NCBI GenBank assembly: GCA_903813345.2
Contig: CAIIXF020000005.1
Coordinates: 29,825,375 to 29,889,374 of the forward strand
Source of the DNA: Owenia fusiformis
Taxonomy: Eukaryota > Annelida > Polychaeta > Sabellida > Oweniidae
DNA length: 64,000 nt
Reading direction: 5' to 3'
Below are positions 30,915 through 44,873 of the stretch, one piece after another; positions within the stretch are counted from its first letter, which is position 1; the number at the start of each line of letters is the position of its first letter. The notes beneath the pieces were generated by a model, which saw only the letters and a list, made by a program, of their open reading frames with translations, was not told the origin of the DNA and ran no database searches. Both the position numbers and the translations under genes were made by a program.

Positions 30915-33500
30915 GTTTTACACCATATTTTAATACCTATACCTTTTTATTGCAGTTAACTTTGTACATGTATTGATGTATTTTCTAAAGAAAAGGGCAG
31001 CTAGTACAAAATTCTGTACACAGAAATAATATTTTGTTTTCGAGATTCAGTTTAATGTATGATTATTAAACATTTTGGGATGACATGCCACATACATTAT
31101 TCTCTGATTTTGTATGTGCCACAATCGCACGTGCCAAACAATACTATTGCCAGACGAGTATTCACTTGAAATGTATTTATTTTGCTTCACGAAGAAACTG
31201 TGTATGCGCACATCAATAAGACTTTATCAATCAGGTCCTTATTATAAAATATGTCTGTCATTGAATCAATATTACTGTAATTTGGGATTTGTTTGACACT
31301 TTAGAGTTTGCACATTCTTCTAATTTCTCAAATTTGCTGCATTTTTAATTTGGCAGATTTGGACTCAATTTCCATACTATCATACATTCTAGCAACAGTT
31401 CAACTTCAACAATAATCAACAGATACAACTTCCTCAAGCTGCATCACTGTAAGATGAGCTAAATATGTGTATACATCACAAAACGATTTATCGTAGAATG
31501 TGCGACAAAACTGAAGTTGTCATGGGTAATCTCAGAAAGCACAAGGTCCATCCCCCAAAAAAATTTAGTTAAATAACATTAGGTCAAAATAGGGAAAATA
31601 ATCATATCTGTGTTTTAAGGACATTGTTTGAGTTACCTAAGATAATTGTTTGCCCTTTGAATGTAATGATTGTTTCTATTGATATTATGACACAGGTACT
31701 ATTCTAGATGTATGATAAATTGATATTTTGTGTATACTATCAATGTTAAATGATGTCGATCCTAATATCCCAGATGATTGACATCAGCCACCAAGCTTTT
31801 TATTAGTGGTGTCTTTTTACATTACCAAAGATATTTATTAGTTCTAAATATAAGGACTAAGATTGAACATTGTGCATCAATTATAACCTTGTCCAGATGT
31901 GTTGTAACTTCAAATCATCTTGTGTGAAAATTACATTACATTTTGTTGAAACCCATTACATGGTAATAACTCAGAATTTATTATTACTGATTTATGTAAA
32001 ATACTTTTATTGTTGTAAGTTTTTGTTTTGAGGTTAAGGATATTATGGCTTTATAACAAGAATATATAGCAAAGTAAAATAATAAACAAATGTTGTTTAT
32101 TATACAAAGTGATCATGTGAAATGCATTGCACGTGTACATTGAATTAATGTACACTATTTTCTTGCAAACAATTACTGTTATTGTCAATTGTACGACTAG
32201 TTTAGTACTATAAATAAAAAAAGAGTGAATGAATTGTATATGTTATTTAGTTATTGACTATGGCAGTACGAGACCCTAGAGGCCATATCAGAATCAAACC
32301 AATGATTCAGATCCTTTTGTGTTCCATGGATCTTAGAAAGTTCCCAGTTGAATTACTTTACACCTACACTAACAAGGATGTGACTTTAATTCATAAATAG
32401 CTAATAAAGAAATATAAAATCAAATAGAAACATATCCATGTACATAGTTTTAAACAAACCACAGGACAGATCAAATACAATTGTACGGGTTCTTTCATTG
32501 CTGATACCATCTCATGCAACAAGCGTTATTTGCAGTGTGTATTTGAGCTTTAATTAGTAGAATACACAGAGTTCTACCTCTTGGTGATGATTTTGTGATT
32601 TAAGGGATGTACTCAGGATTGACCATTACAAATTCAATAAATCTCTTTTGTCTGTTATTTCAAACTATGTTGTAAATGTTATATGAACCGAATATATGAT
32701 AACCTGAGTTAGATGACGTTAAGGAAATGTGTTTTATGTATTGATAAAGTTTGTTTAAATCCTGATATTTATTCAAATCCCTCCCTGGAACTCCATCAAC
32801 ACATGTCAACGACATTGTCTCCATGGAAGATGTCGCCTAGCAATGCGCTTGGCAACGCTATGTTTTGGGTCCCATCTTATGTGTATATATCGCTCATCTT
32901 TTGACTTGTCTCATCATACAACAAGAAACCATTGGATAAGCATCTCCAGTCAGGACATTATACCAGCAGTTAGAGGTAATATATTTCTGACTTCAATTAG
33001 GGATAATTAAGCCGTGAGAATGAGAAATTAGGAAACTGATATCTTTGTTTTAAATCAATCATAGATTTTATATCATTTAAAGTTATTCGTTTTTTAACTT
33101 CACCATCAGTTCATGTTTCATGATCATAATTTGATTAAAGGGGCTCAACACCAATTGCCTAATAACTAGAAACAAGAAAATGAAAATTGTATCAACCACT
33201 TATATAATACATTTTATCTTATGCCAAGTAGATTTTAGGGAGATTAGTTGGTAAGATATATCCCGTATCCTGATTTGAGGTATCCAGAACCTCCATATCT
33301 CCCACTTCGGTGCATATCTTCCCGCTGCCGGTAATTTCACTGAAAACTCTACTTGGTATAGGATAAGGCAGTTATGTACGGTCGGTTTGAATATTGGGTT
33401 CATCCCTCGTGAGATATGCATATCTCCCTCTGGATAAACCCAATATCCAAAACCTCCCAGTACATTTGCGACTGTTTCATTTTCAACCTCTCATATTTTA
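30915..33500. other. Intergenic region between transporter and PLCXD genes
   Basis: AT-rich DNA with scattered short open frames that have no domain or splice support (for example 31114-31296, 32713-32904, 33200-33421). A late AATAAA at 32213 could be an alternative transporter polyadenylation site. No repeats or RNA genes were recognised. Confidence 0.35.
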
Positions 33501-33679
33501 TTATTGTTCAAATTAATTTGCGAAGCTTGTAGCTCCCATTAAATATTTGGCGTGTTTACATCTTCGCACGCTCGGTCTTCACGAGTGAACGACGATACGT
33601 TGAGCCACTTTAGCCGAAATCATTCATTTCGTCCAATATTAAGACGAGATATGTTTTATTCATACATATCTAGATAACC

Positions 33680-36056
33680 ATGGAATGCATGGATTTGATT
33701 TGGTCCGATGAAAATTCCGCAAGCCCTTTCTATATGGTGTTATATAATGCAACTAAAGAAATAGAATCGGACCATCTGAAAGATATCATTCAAAGGTACT
33801 TCCTTATACATCAGCATTTCATTTCAATCATTACATCATTGATTAATTAACTTGTATTAAAACATCACTTTGTTAATTATTGAGTTATAAACATTGATTA
33901 AATCGAAAAGATAAACACGAAAACACGAAAACAAAGTCGAAACTGTTGGGCTGTCTTGAAAAGACTAGGACATGGAATTTTGTCAGGAAAAATATTTTAA
34001 AATTGTATCAATTTAGAAAATCTCTCAACTCGTCTCTGGTCTCTGTTATCTGCACAGGCTTTAATCTCGATTTACTCAATCTTGATATTAGACCATCACG
34101 ATCGTAATACCTACAATGAACACTTCGAGATGAGAACAAATGACGTTATTTATGATGCGATTACCGCTATGCAGTGCTAATATCATTAGTTATATATCTT
34201 TCCTGAATGTCGCTCTTATCCATTTGTGTAAGTTAGATTACTAAATTATACGCACCTGACCGTTATTAGTTATAATAGCAGTATAATAGAAGACTAGAGG
34301 CGATTTATGTCACAGTAGATCCGTTATACGTGCTTTGAATACTTCGTTGGTACAGGGGAAATCATTGTTGACTAGAAATCTTTATATAATTCAGCTTATG
34401 ATTATGGCAAATCAACCAAATGTTCATTTATTTCACAGACATAGACGCCAGTGGAATCATAAATCAAACATGACGGGAACAGAAAACGTAGAAACAAAAG
34501 AGGCAGTTGTGCCACCAGTAGAAAACACAGAACAGGTGAAAGATGTTAAGGACGCAGATACGCCTGTTCAATCACCAAGAGATGCCGAGCCCATTAAAGC
34601 TGAGAAGGAAAACACTGATGCTGATGACACCGTAAAGGTGGAAGAAGTAAAGACCGAAGCGCCTGAAGAGAAGACAGAAGAACCAGAAGTAGATGAGGCA
34701 ACAAAATACCCAAAGGCCAACTGGATGGGTGACCTACCTGAAGGTCTTCATGAAGTTCCATTGACATTGTTGTCACTACCTGGTAAGAATTATAGCACAC
34801 TTTTGCAAAATACAAAAATCAATTATGAAATAAACAATATTGCAATAACAGGAATTTAGAATGGTCCCCTTTCCTTACGGCCCTTACTGGCCCTAACTGT
34901 GTATAAATAATAAGGAAAATAATTGTAATTAGGTCACCATATAAATCAATAGAGAGTAGGACCAAGAGTTGATAGGACCACCTACCCTTTTACACCGGTT
35001 TAGAATTTATTAGAATATCATAATGTCGAATAAATTAACACCTGCGCATACTGGAAATTGCAACTGGAAATTAACTGAAGTGATATGATCCCGGATATTA
35101 TAACTTTCAAGACGCCAAATAAAGATGAATGTAGTTCTGATGTATTGGGGACAAAACTTAAACAATAATGATTATATTTTCCAGGTAGCCACGATTCGTT
35201 GGCAATCAAGAGTGATATGAGCACACACATGCCCTTTTCTCCATACAACCCAGATATCGCTAAATGCATCGACCAGCTACCTAGTTTCCCACTCTTCGAC
35301 AATTTCCGTACGAAACTGAAGGAGATGAACCGGGACTGGAGTGCAACACAAGAATCAACGATTCTGGAGCAACTTCAACTTGGGATCAGATATTTTGATT
35401 TGCGTGTAGCAAAGCACCATGGTCTCATCTTCGGCGAGCACGGACTTTTTACTGGCGAGATCTGGAAGTATCTGGGTATAATCAAGAAATTTCTCGAAGA
35501 TCATCCAAAAGAGGTCGTCTTGTTATACTTCCAGAATTTAAATAATCTTGATGAGAAAGACACACAAGATTTTATCGTACGTCTACGACAGACATTTGGA
35601 CAAAAGATTATCCCCCGAACGCAAATAGAGATGACAACATTGAATACGCTTTGGCAGTACAACCAACAAGTCATGATTCTCTTCAAGGATGAGAACTTGA
35701 AACTTCTAAACCGCACTGCAGCTCGTCAGATCTGGCCTGCAGACAAGCTCCTTTACAACCCATGGCCAAACATGCAAGAGGGACACCATCTTATCAGATT
35801 TATTGACAAGCACTACGAATGTAGCGGTACAGACCCTGGCATGAAGTTCCATATCACGCAAGCCATTCTCTCACCAACAATTGAAATGGCGTTCGCTGGC
35901 AAACTCGAGTATGGTTCACTTGAAGAAATGGCTTTGCAAGGTGCCCAGCCACGTGTCATTGATTGGATGAAAACCAAGACATCCATGTACGTTGTAATTT
36001 CAGACTTTGTCAACCAAGAAATAGTAGACGCCGTATTAAGCTTCAACAAGGCGTGA
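33680..36056 (+). CDS. PLCXD: PI-PLC X domain-containing protein (PLCXD-like), three exons
   Basis: Coding exons 33680-33795, 34439-34782 and 35185-36056 join in phase (116+344+872 nt; 443 aa). The C-terminal ~300 residues are a PLCXD-type X domain, the family lacking the PH, EF-hand, Y and C2 modules of classical phospholipase C. Conserved WMGDLP / LSLPGSHDS is visible with His156-Asp157 as the first catalytic pair, followed by RYFDLRV (Asp225, Arg227), FGEHGLFTG (second His, 239), DHPKEVVLLYFQN and WPADKLLYNPW, so the active site looks intact. Residues about 50-135 are an acidic, Pro/Glu/Lys-rich disordered segment (EEVKTEAPEEKTEEPEVDE). The exon starting at 33680 (MECMDLIWSDENSASPFYMV) is inferred from a fitting phase-2 donor; without it, translation would start at Met 34470 (MTGTENVETKE). 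Likely a cytosolic phosphoinositide hydrolase; which vertebrate PLCXD it matches is not resolved. Confidence 0.88.
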
Positions 36057-36425
36057 ACACATTACTTATATGATATGTATGAACCAAATCTAAATTGTTC
36101 CACCCGGGATTCTAACAAATAATATAACGTCATGCCACAATAGTTTGCTTTGTTGGGTCGATGACTTCCATTGATGTAATTCTTAACCTGTTCCATACCA
36201 GAGGCACCGAGCAGATCAATCACATTTTTGTGGTAGTTGTTGTAAATTATTTTTAAGATTCAACATTCATATAGATGTCGTCAAACAGTTTTATAGTTTG
36301 ACAAGAAGCTAGTCTAAAGTTCATTATTCATTGTTCAATAAGAAAACAGGGATAATTGCAATTATTTATTCACGGTTATCAATGGTGTAATTAAATGATC
36401 ATGTAAATCTTGTATATGTTAATTT

Positions 36426-36431
36426 AATAAA
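36426..36431 (+). terminator. Poly(A) signal of the PLCXD-like gene
   Basis: AATAAA about 370 bp after the stop codon at 36056, in AT-rich DNA. It is the first canonical hexamer downstream. Confidence 0.55.
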
Positions 36432-37768
36432 ACAAAATAATTAACTTATTTAAACAACATAGTGATACTTGTGTTTATTCTTATAATACATGTGATGAAT
36501 ATACAAACATAAAAGTACACATTAATTTTGACTCTAAGATAAACTTTTACCTGAAGACCTTCAATACACTAAAAAATCAGCGATATATATCATGAAATAT
36601 GAAGAACAACAAGTCTTTAAATCACTCTAGTTCAACAATGGGAATATTCCCTTCAATTATGTCGAACAAATAAGGCAGAAAATGGCTAACTAATTGCCTA
36701 CAAAAAAGCACGGAAAACAGCATGTGGTTCACATATAGAATGCATATCTAATTGACACTGTATCCAAGCAGAATTATATTATATCCAACTGCATTAGATC
36801 TATTCATATTCATAATGAAGTAAATGTGATCCTTGAATTGTTATCTTGCAGTACACTTCAGTGTGGTTGTCATAATTCAATCAACAACTGGTACTAGCAA
36901 AATGGTTCGCACTGACGCACAATCGGTATGCTAATCTGGCATCGTCGCACGATGCGCGTGTATTCTCATTCTCTTGTTTCTTTCACACATTTCATAGTCC
37001 TTGGATATATTGTGAATGGACAAAATGGGAAAATAAAAGTGTCTTCTTTATTGTGTCACTTAACCTCTTGAATACCCAGAGCCTTGTAACGGAAATTGTC
37101 AATGAAATTACTCTTAAAGGTATTATTTATTAGGGCATAGACATTACATTTATTTGAACGTGTTACATTTCTCGTTCTGCAATTATTGCAAGTAAGCCTA
37201 TGGGGTTTAATATTTTGGATGTACTCATTGCGTGTTTTCTCACTGCATTGCTACATGTAGTTACAAAATTTTGAAAATAGTTTATCTTTACTTTACTTCT
37301 CCAAATAAGACTTAAGCTGTATGGGTGTAGCTATAATTGCTGTCTGACGTTCAGGTTCTATTGAGTTTGTATTTTTAAGAGCTCTTTGAAACGACCACCC
37401 ATCCTTCTTTACAAATTATTCTTTAAAATTATTTTTGAACTTTGTGAAGGTATCTTGGTAAGAATTATAAGCATTTTGGTTTAGAATTGTAGGATAAAAT
37501 ACAAGAACTGTTCTTGTATTTTATTCAACAGGTCTCCTACGTCACATTTGCACCAGGTCATTATTATTTGTTATCTGAGTACATTTTGTGAAGACAGTTT
37601 TTGTGTTTGTTTATTCGATTTGTCAAGGTTAAGAATTTTGAGAAATCTGTAGTATCTGTGGTATGTCATATGCCGAATTAAGAATATTTTATTCGTCCAT
37701 GTTTTACATAATACATTGTATTGATTTGCATTATACTGATGAAACGAAAGGGATTGGGCAAGAGCACA

Positions 37769-38285
37769 CCGGAATAGCCTAAGGTAAAGTCAGATACCGT
37801 TGTCACAATGGCGGACATAACCGTCGCTTCAACTGTTTAATCACTTGGTCCTCATTTCATGGGATTTTATCGTCACTAATTCTGTGCATGCATTAAGCTC
37901 TTGTGATAATGTATCGTATGAAATCCTATTTTCGATCAAATTGGGTCGTGAATCGCTACAATATACATGATATAGCGTCTTCGATATCGTCAATGACAAC
38001 GGAATCTGAATTTGAGTAATTTAGAAAGACAACGGCATATGGTAATTGCAGTGTCCGTTGTCCCGTATCTCATTATGATCGGTTAAATTAAAGACTTTAT
38101 TTCGATGGTAGAACATTATTAACTGTATAATGAGTATCGAGACACTTTGATTGATTGTTGTTCCAAAGGAATTTAGTCTAGGTGCACTATTAAACATACA
38201 GTTCATGAAAATCTAATTGAAGTGATGGTTATGTCCTCCATTTGTGACAACGGTATCTGACTTTACCGTTGTCAGGCTATTCCGG
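37769..38285. mobile_element. About 517-bp MITE with long inverted ends
   Basis: The left end CCGGAATAGCCT, then GGTAAAGTCAGATACCGTTG and CAATGGCGGACATAAC, is mirrored at the right end (GTTATGTCCTCCATTTGTG, CAACGGTATCTGACTTTACC, AGGCTATTCCGG). The right arm has about 8 extra bases (GACAACGG). No target duplication was found. The frame 38021-38206 lies inside and is not a gene. Confidence 0.65.
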
Positions 38286-38417
38286 GGTGAAGAGGCTATT
38301 GCCTATTCTAAGTCCTCTCCTAATTTCCAAGTCCTGTCCATTTTAAACTATACTAAAATTTAAGAAGTCTGTAAGTAAAGTTATTGTTCATAGAATGAGG
38401 ATTCCGAGATAGAAGTC

Positions 38418-38684
38418 AGGGGCGTAGCCAGCTTTCAGTCAGGGGGGGTGCGAAAAATTGTGGTTTTCAGTCAGAGCGTGCGATTGTGGCCTAAACAAGC
38501 CAAAAATATTTATTTTGAATTCTACTAAAAATGATGCAACTTCCTTCAAAATTGAGCTAGAAGTGTCAAATAAAATTCATTTTAAAGCTCGTTTCTCCTT
38601 CTATCTCATGGTTTTATTTGTTATTGGGGGTGGGATCGCAGCCATCGCACCACCCCCCCCCCCCCCTGGAAGTACGGCGTCAAA
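38418..38684 (+). mobile_element. GTAGCCAG-type element with poly-C tail
   Basis: Starts AGGGGCGTAGCCAGC with CAGGGGGGGTGCG and ends with a long C run (about 38652-38667). It resembles 11402-11601 in end sequence and G/C-run placement. The 77-aa frame across it is a shadow. Confidence 0.5.
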
Positions 38685-41600
38685 TTATTAATTTTGATCA
38701 AAAACAAAGTCTCGTCTAGTCGCCCTAGTCTTCAAGATGCCATCAAGAGTAGATTGAAATGGCCAAAGCTATTTCATCCTAGTGCCAACGGAATACCAAT
38801 TTGAAAGTAACTGTTTACTAAGGATGAAGAAAAGAAGGCTATGCCATTCACCATACCTGAATACGTCCCATCATGTAAAAATACTCACGAGGTTGAGTCT
38901 CTGAGTAAAGATGGTGTAAAGCTTATTCAAGAATCCTCCTGTATTCACAATATAACGCAATGATAAAAAAATTTATTTGGACGAAATAGCAATCCATCTC
39001 TGAACAATAAAATATCAAATGAATAATGATTAGCAACCAAATCATAATGGTAAAGATCATTATCAAAAGAACTGAAACAACACTTTTTCGTAAAACGTTA
39101 AACAAAATACTGTTGCATAAATCTATCAAGAAAATTCATATCAGTATAGATGCTGATCAATCAATCTCATATTGAACACCATTATCTTTGAACTATTTCT
39201 AAGTTTCAGTTGTTATTCTTATTCGATATAATTGCTCGAGAAATGTAAGAACAATCAACAGATGACTGTTGCGAGCATGGTATAGCTAGTTATTTCAATT
39301 AAAAAGAAAACATGAAAATGATATGATGTCGATGTTTAATTGCGAAATACAAATTAAATCGACAGTAAATCAGCATATTCCGGGTATGCTGTAAACTGTG
39401 TAGGTTAATTATGACGATAATTGGCAGAGTGAGGATGACTAAAATACGGACAGGTAGATTCCTTGAGAAGCGTCATCTGGAGCCTATCTCAATGACTCCC
39501 AGTTACACTAGTATCTATTCACTTTAAAACCAATCTATCTAGATTTTAATCTTTTAATCCCGTTGTAAGGCACATTGTTATTTAATTTTCATATCTTTGT
39601 ACAAACTAACATTGCTCTTTATTTGAGCAAGAATAGACAAAGTACCAGTGTTGGAAAAAGTCCGGATTACACAGGCACTCATCCGTAACTAAATCAATCT
39701 TAGAACTTGTTTTATGTTTTATAATTAATTGGATTGCTACGTTAAAACAATAATTGAAACAAAATATGTTTCAATGTGGCCAGGTAATTGTCTGTTTATT
39801 ACGCTTTTTTATAATCCCTGAAGTCTCAATGATATGAAATGGAGATGTACTTGGATATGTTTTTTTCAGATGAGTAACTTTGAGTCTTAAATCTTGTGTC
39901 ACTGTCATTTATAGTAACTATATTCAATAATTACTTTGGGCTTGGTCCAGTTTTTATGCAATTAATCATTGTAAGAACTTACGTGAAATCAAATCAAGAC
40001 AATGCCCTTTTTAAAAATATGTTTAAGTGTCGTTTATTTGTTATCATCAAAGTTTTCAAGATTTAGTAATTTTTTATTTAAACTATTACCATTTGCATTC
40101 ATTTGGCTCTGTTTCTTTGAAAGGTATCCATCCTCTTATTGAAACTTTTACCATAATTACCAAAATTTGCATTTATTTGACTTAGTTTCTTTGAAAGATA
40201 TCTTCGTCTCCTGTCTACGTTACTTTATAACTAACTTGTAATTGAAATATTTACCCTTCGCATTCATTTGACTTACACGCCTCTACCGCCAGGTTATGAA
40301 ACTATAAAGAAAAAATAATGAGAGAGTGAATCTCTTTTCTTCTGTTGTGTTCTTGTCGATATACATTTGTTTTGAGAATGGACAATTTTGCGATGTCTTG
40401 GCAAAGTTTTTAAATCCTTATTATTGTGAGATATCTTGTATTATTATGGAGCGATTTGTTGTAGGCTTAATTTTAATTTTAAAATTGTTGAAACGTTTGC
40501 TTGACAATTTTATGGGTTTCACGTCATCATTTTTCATGTGGGTTTATGATTATCTATTTCACCATCTTATGTTAGTATATACAAAAGAAAATATAAGCGC
40601 ACATAATTTTTTTCCAATTCCCTTCAACAAGTCGAAACGTTGTCGAAATCTCCTGCTGTGGCTTCATGTTGAGCGAATTCTGACATGTCTGGTGAGAAGT
40701 TTCTTTAATTGATTCTAGCATGTGATGATTTATTGTTTTGGAAAGATATCTTCGTGATTATTACATTATGTACTAATAACTATCTAGGAACAAAGAAATG
40801 TGTTTTTATTGGAAAAGATAACATCGAAATTGTTAGTTTAACTATTTTGAAAATATGTAGATGAAACGTGGCTATGTCCCCGAGTAATTTGATCCGCTCT
40901 CGATCGAATTATATCTTGATCTGTCACTTGAAATGTCTTCTCTCTTCCTCTTACACGCTTTTGGTCATCGGCTACTCCTTCATGTGAACGTCTAAAATTA
41001 GAATGGAGCACGTGCTGGTTTACTATTTTTAGAATTATCCGCGTGTTCTTGCTATTTTTAGACTAAAGCAACGTCTTCATATTTAAAGATGGGTATCAAA
41101 AGGTATAATGCAACTATTAGGCAAGATTACAATACCCCATTTTTGAAACGATAAGTGTAAAGACAGAGAAATTAAATATTTGATTATCATTTTTCCGATA
41201 TGCTTCTGGAAAGAAGCAATGTTAGGTGTGGTTGTATTACATTTTGTACCACGTCGGTGACATTGAAAAAATGAAAAGTCGCGACCCACACACGGCTGTC
41301 TTGTGCCGAATCTATTTATAGTACGTTTTGATCTTGGAATAGCAATTGTCTAACATATCTAACCTCTGATACTATATTTAGACATTTCACGTGCAATTTA
41401 CTAAATCTGGAACACGCGCACGTGACCTCCCACAAGCATTGGTTTATTTGGATGAAACAAGGACGTACAAGCAAAGGAATGTAAAAAATAGACATACAAG
41501 CCACGCGACATTTACAAATAATTGTATTTAGACTTTAAGTTAACTGCATCCCGAGGTAATCGATCATCATTAAATTGTAAACATTACTCTATTCAAGTAT

Positions 41601-43313
41601 TGTTCAGTATGTTTTATGAATGACTTATGGATTTTGCTCCGAGATTATCGAATATGTGTTTACCCAACATTATTTCATTACAATTAAACGTTTGCCTCCA
41701 AGTTATTAAAACCTACGGACACCTTTAATAATGTGGTAACCATAGTAATAGTAAAAACAAAACATAACACTTTGGAAAGCAACATAAACACCAATCATAT
41801 CATCAGTGTGCATGTTTATTGATTTGATTGATGCCAATTTTACTATGATCAAGAATGATAATTTAAATGAAAACGAAAAACTGACAAAATAAGTATTTTT
41901 TTTATGAGCTAAACGATATTGTTTTTAATAATACATTTTTTCTTGGAGAGAAATGTTTAAAAACTGATTTCATTGCTCATTATGTCAACCTTATGTTTAA
42001 TGTGAGTGAGAGATATTATGGACTATTTAGACTATAGACTATTACGTTAGATCATTATTTGAAATGCTGGGGTTTGTTTGCTTATGTCGTGTTGAAGTTT
42101 GATTTTGGCATGGGATTTCAAGAGAAGGGTAGGCAACTTCCCATATTTCACACATAGGCATTGCCTTGGGTTTTCAAAATTGGAGAATGTACACATTCCA
42201 AGAAAAATCTTATTTAGTACTTTTCATGTATGATTTAAAGAAATAACCCAAAAATAAAAAGATAATTATTTACATACATCTTGATAATTTAATACAAAAT
42301 TGAATTCATCATGACTATGGCAAGAATGAAAGTGAACATTCTCCCACAAATTATTTTTTTATTGAAATGTGTTCTTGAATAATTACCCACAATGCAATTC
42401 TTGAAGAGAACATTTTGATACCTCTTTTTCTTATTGGTCTTTTTTTGTTTAATTTAACATGAGAATAAACATGTTTTACGCTTAATCATAATGAACGTTG
42501 ATTTTTATTCAAGATAATACTAAAACATATACATTTATGTAATACTTTTTGAAATATTATCATAAAAAGGGAAGCATGGCACTGCTTCTTTGAAGTTCTC
42601 ATGTATATAGCATAGAGTTGCGTACCCTTCTCGAGAAAACTCATGATTTGGGGCATTTTTGTGTTTTTATTCTGATACCCGCACGTACCTAAGAATATCG
42701 AAGTCAAACTTTTAACGTATCCATTCTTACCATAAGTATAAGCGAGGTACAATAACTTTACTGAAATATTAGTAAAAAATAAAACAATCATTTCGAAATT
42801 CCCTATTGTCTTATGCAACTATACTTCATAATTTTAATAACAAAACACGTATTGATATTATAATTATATTGCAATTTTATTGAAGATCTTATCAGCTACG
42901 GTATCATTTATAGACCATACATGTACGTAGTTGTTTAGTAACATTTGGATGGATTCTTATTTCTTGAGCTGTGTTTAATTTCGGATGGTTGTCCAAGCTG
43001 TCCAACATTTGATAACTGCATTCAAATTCCTTTGAGTCCGTCTATCATTGTCAGGGTTATTGTGTTTCCATATTTCAAACAATCAGCGGGAAACATTTTG
43101 TCAAAAGTTTGTGTCTTCGGATTCACGTTAACAAGCACTCATTAATAATTTTTGAATTTACTACATATACTGTATGTTGCAGCAATATTTAAGTGTTTTG
43201 TGGTATGTAGTGTTTAAAGCTGTATTTGTTTTTTCGGTGGTTTTATTATGTTATCATTGTTTAATCGGAGACTTCCGTTGTTAAGCGACCGTCGTTCCAT
43301 CGACATCCGTTGC

Positions 43314-43535
43314 CTAGACAACAGTTCGTGTCGGTATTGTGTTTTCCGCATTATTTACAGCATCGTTGAAGATTCCTGTGTCAAATCCATCAGTTCCCAT
43401 TATCCTATTTATGTACCACCGTCCGATGAGCATTCCAAACCAGATCGAAATAAGTACAGTCAGCATAAACCATTGCTGCGAGCTGTTGTTACCGAATTGA
43501 TGCGATGGGGTTGGCTTCTCACGGTTAGGCGCCAT
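43314..43535 (-). CDS. Possible small single-pass membrane protein, 73 aa
   Basis: On the minus strand an ATG in the context CCAAGATGGCGCC (a YY1-like start context common at animal promoters) opens a 73-codon frame: MAPNREKPTPSHQF, a glycosylatable NNSS, then a hydrophobic segment of about 20 residues (WFMLTVLISIWFGMLIG, residues about 22-40) followed by Arg-Trp-Tyr and a polar tail with the sequence TGIFNDAVNNAENTIPTR. Composition is less AT-biased than its surroundings. The frame also extends upstream to 43616, but the inner ATG looks better placed. I recognise no family. It could be a single-exon microprotein gene or a chance frame. Confidence 0.45.
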   Translation of the reverse strand: MAPNREKPTPSHQFGNNSSQQWFMLTVLISIWFGMLIGRWYINRIMGTDGFDTGIFNDAVNNAENTIPTRTVV

Positions 43536-44873
43536 CTTGGAATTGTTGTCAACGCAAAGTCCCGGATGAAAACTAAGATTGTCGTCACGCCCTAGATAAC
43601 TTGGATACTTATTCAATCTAGACTATATTACTTCACGACAACTTTGCATATTAACTTCAAAACAACCTTATAGCATAAACATGTGTAGTGCCATTTAAAT
43701 TCTAATTTCAACGAAGTATTTCCTTTTGTTGAATAGATATCTACATTAGTAGTTAATTAGATTACCATTGTTTCCTTAATTCTGGTTATTACCAACATAT
43801 GGCGTGAAGCGCTAGTGTTCACAAGCTTAGAAGCTACCAGATAATACCAGTATTAGATGCTATCTCCACCAAACACAATAAACAAATTATAATCATCATC
43901 AGTTACGGTAAAACTATTTAGAATGTTAGTTCATGACCATCCTATGGACTACTTCAATGGGGTTGTAGTAATGATGAGAAAGCACAAGGTGCAATATAAG
44001 AAAAAGGCATTGAGATATCTATAAATTGTGACTTTTATGTCTCTCTTATAAAAGAATTAAAGATGTACAAAGGTTACAGTTGAAACACACAGAAAAATAC
44101 AATTAATCAATTATGGTATCTCAATTTAAAAAGTTAGCAAAGTGTGAAAACAGATAATAGTACAACTGTGGTCGTCAAGGAAATAAGCCCCAACATCCTA
44201 AATAATGTTTAAATGTATAAGAAACAGTGTTTGATGCCACCCTCCAAAATATATTGAACCATTATAGCAAATAAAAAGAACGTCGGATATTTCCTTTATA
44301 CTGAAGTCATTAGAATATATGTTTAAGATTGTTTATACAATTCCTAGTTGTGCTTATTTCCATAAAAATTAAAATTTTGAATAAATATTAAATCGTATTG
44401 TCTGAATATTTTCACCCAATCTATTGATATTTAACCAAACAAAATAACTAGACTGAAAAAATGCTAGATTCCTAGATCTTTTAACCTAGAATCAACATAG
44501 ATTTTGACATTCGCCTTTGACTCACATAAACTTATTTAAAGATAAATATGAACTTTACTGATGGCAAAATGCTAACACCTTATCAAAGAAATGCCCTTAT
44601 TGCCAAAATAAACCAGGTATAGATTTTATCGTTGACCTTTGACTTTCAAAATTTTGGGTTTACAACTTTATTGTTATGACCTACTTAAAAATCTTAATTT
44701 CTTAAATTATCAACAATTATGTTCCTATAGTAAAGAGAGTATCAACATTTCATAATTCATTTGTATTGAAACGTACACGTTGATAAAAATCGAGAACAAT
44801 ATAACACCAACTACACATGTCACGACCCAATTATATTTTAGGTCAACATCTGCAACTGCAATTTTTATGAACA

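Larger units (their letters stand above)
36432..43313. other. Gene-poor stretch upstream of PRDM13, part 1
   Basis: No exon with splice support was seen. Contents recognised: a 517-bp inverted-end element (37769-38285), a GTAGCCAG/poly-C element (38418-38684), and loosely repeated ATTTGACTTAGTTTCTTTG blocks at about 40080-40280. The open frame 40326-40712 is AT-rich and featureless. Confidence 0.4.

Noticed and set aside
35501-36049. Minus-strand frames at 35501-35716 and 35813-36049
   Set aside because: Shadows of the PLCXD coding exon.
40326-40712. Plus-strand 128-codon frame with hydrophobic stretches
   Set aside because: Hydrophobicity follows from T-rich DNA (Phe/Leu codons); no start context, no family, no neighbouring exon.
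43248-43595. Plus-strand 115-codon frame
   Set aside because: Antisense of the better-supported minus-strand membrane microprotein frame; no domain or splice support.
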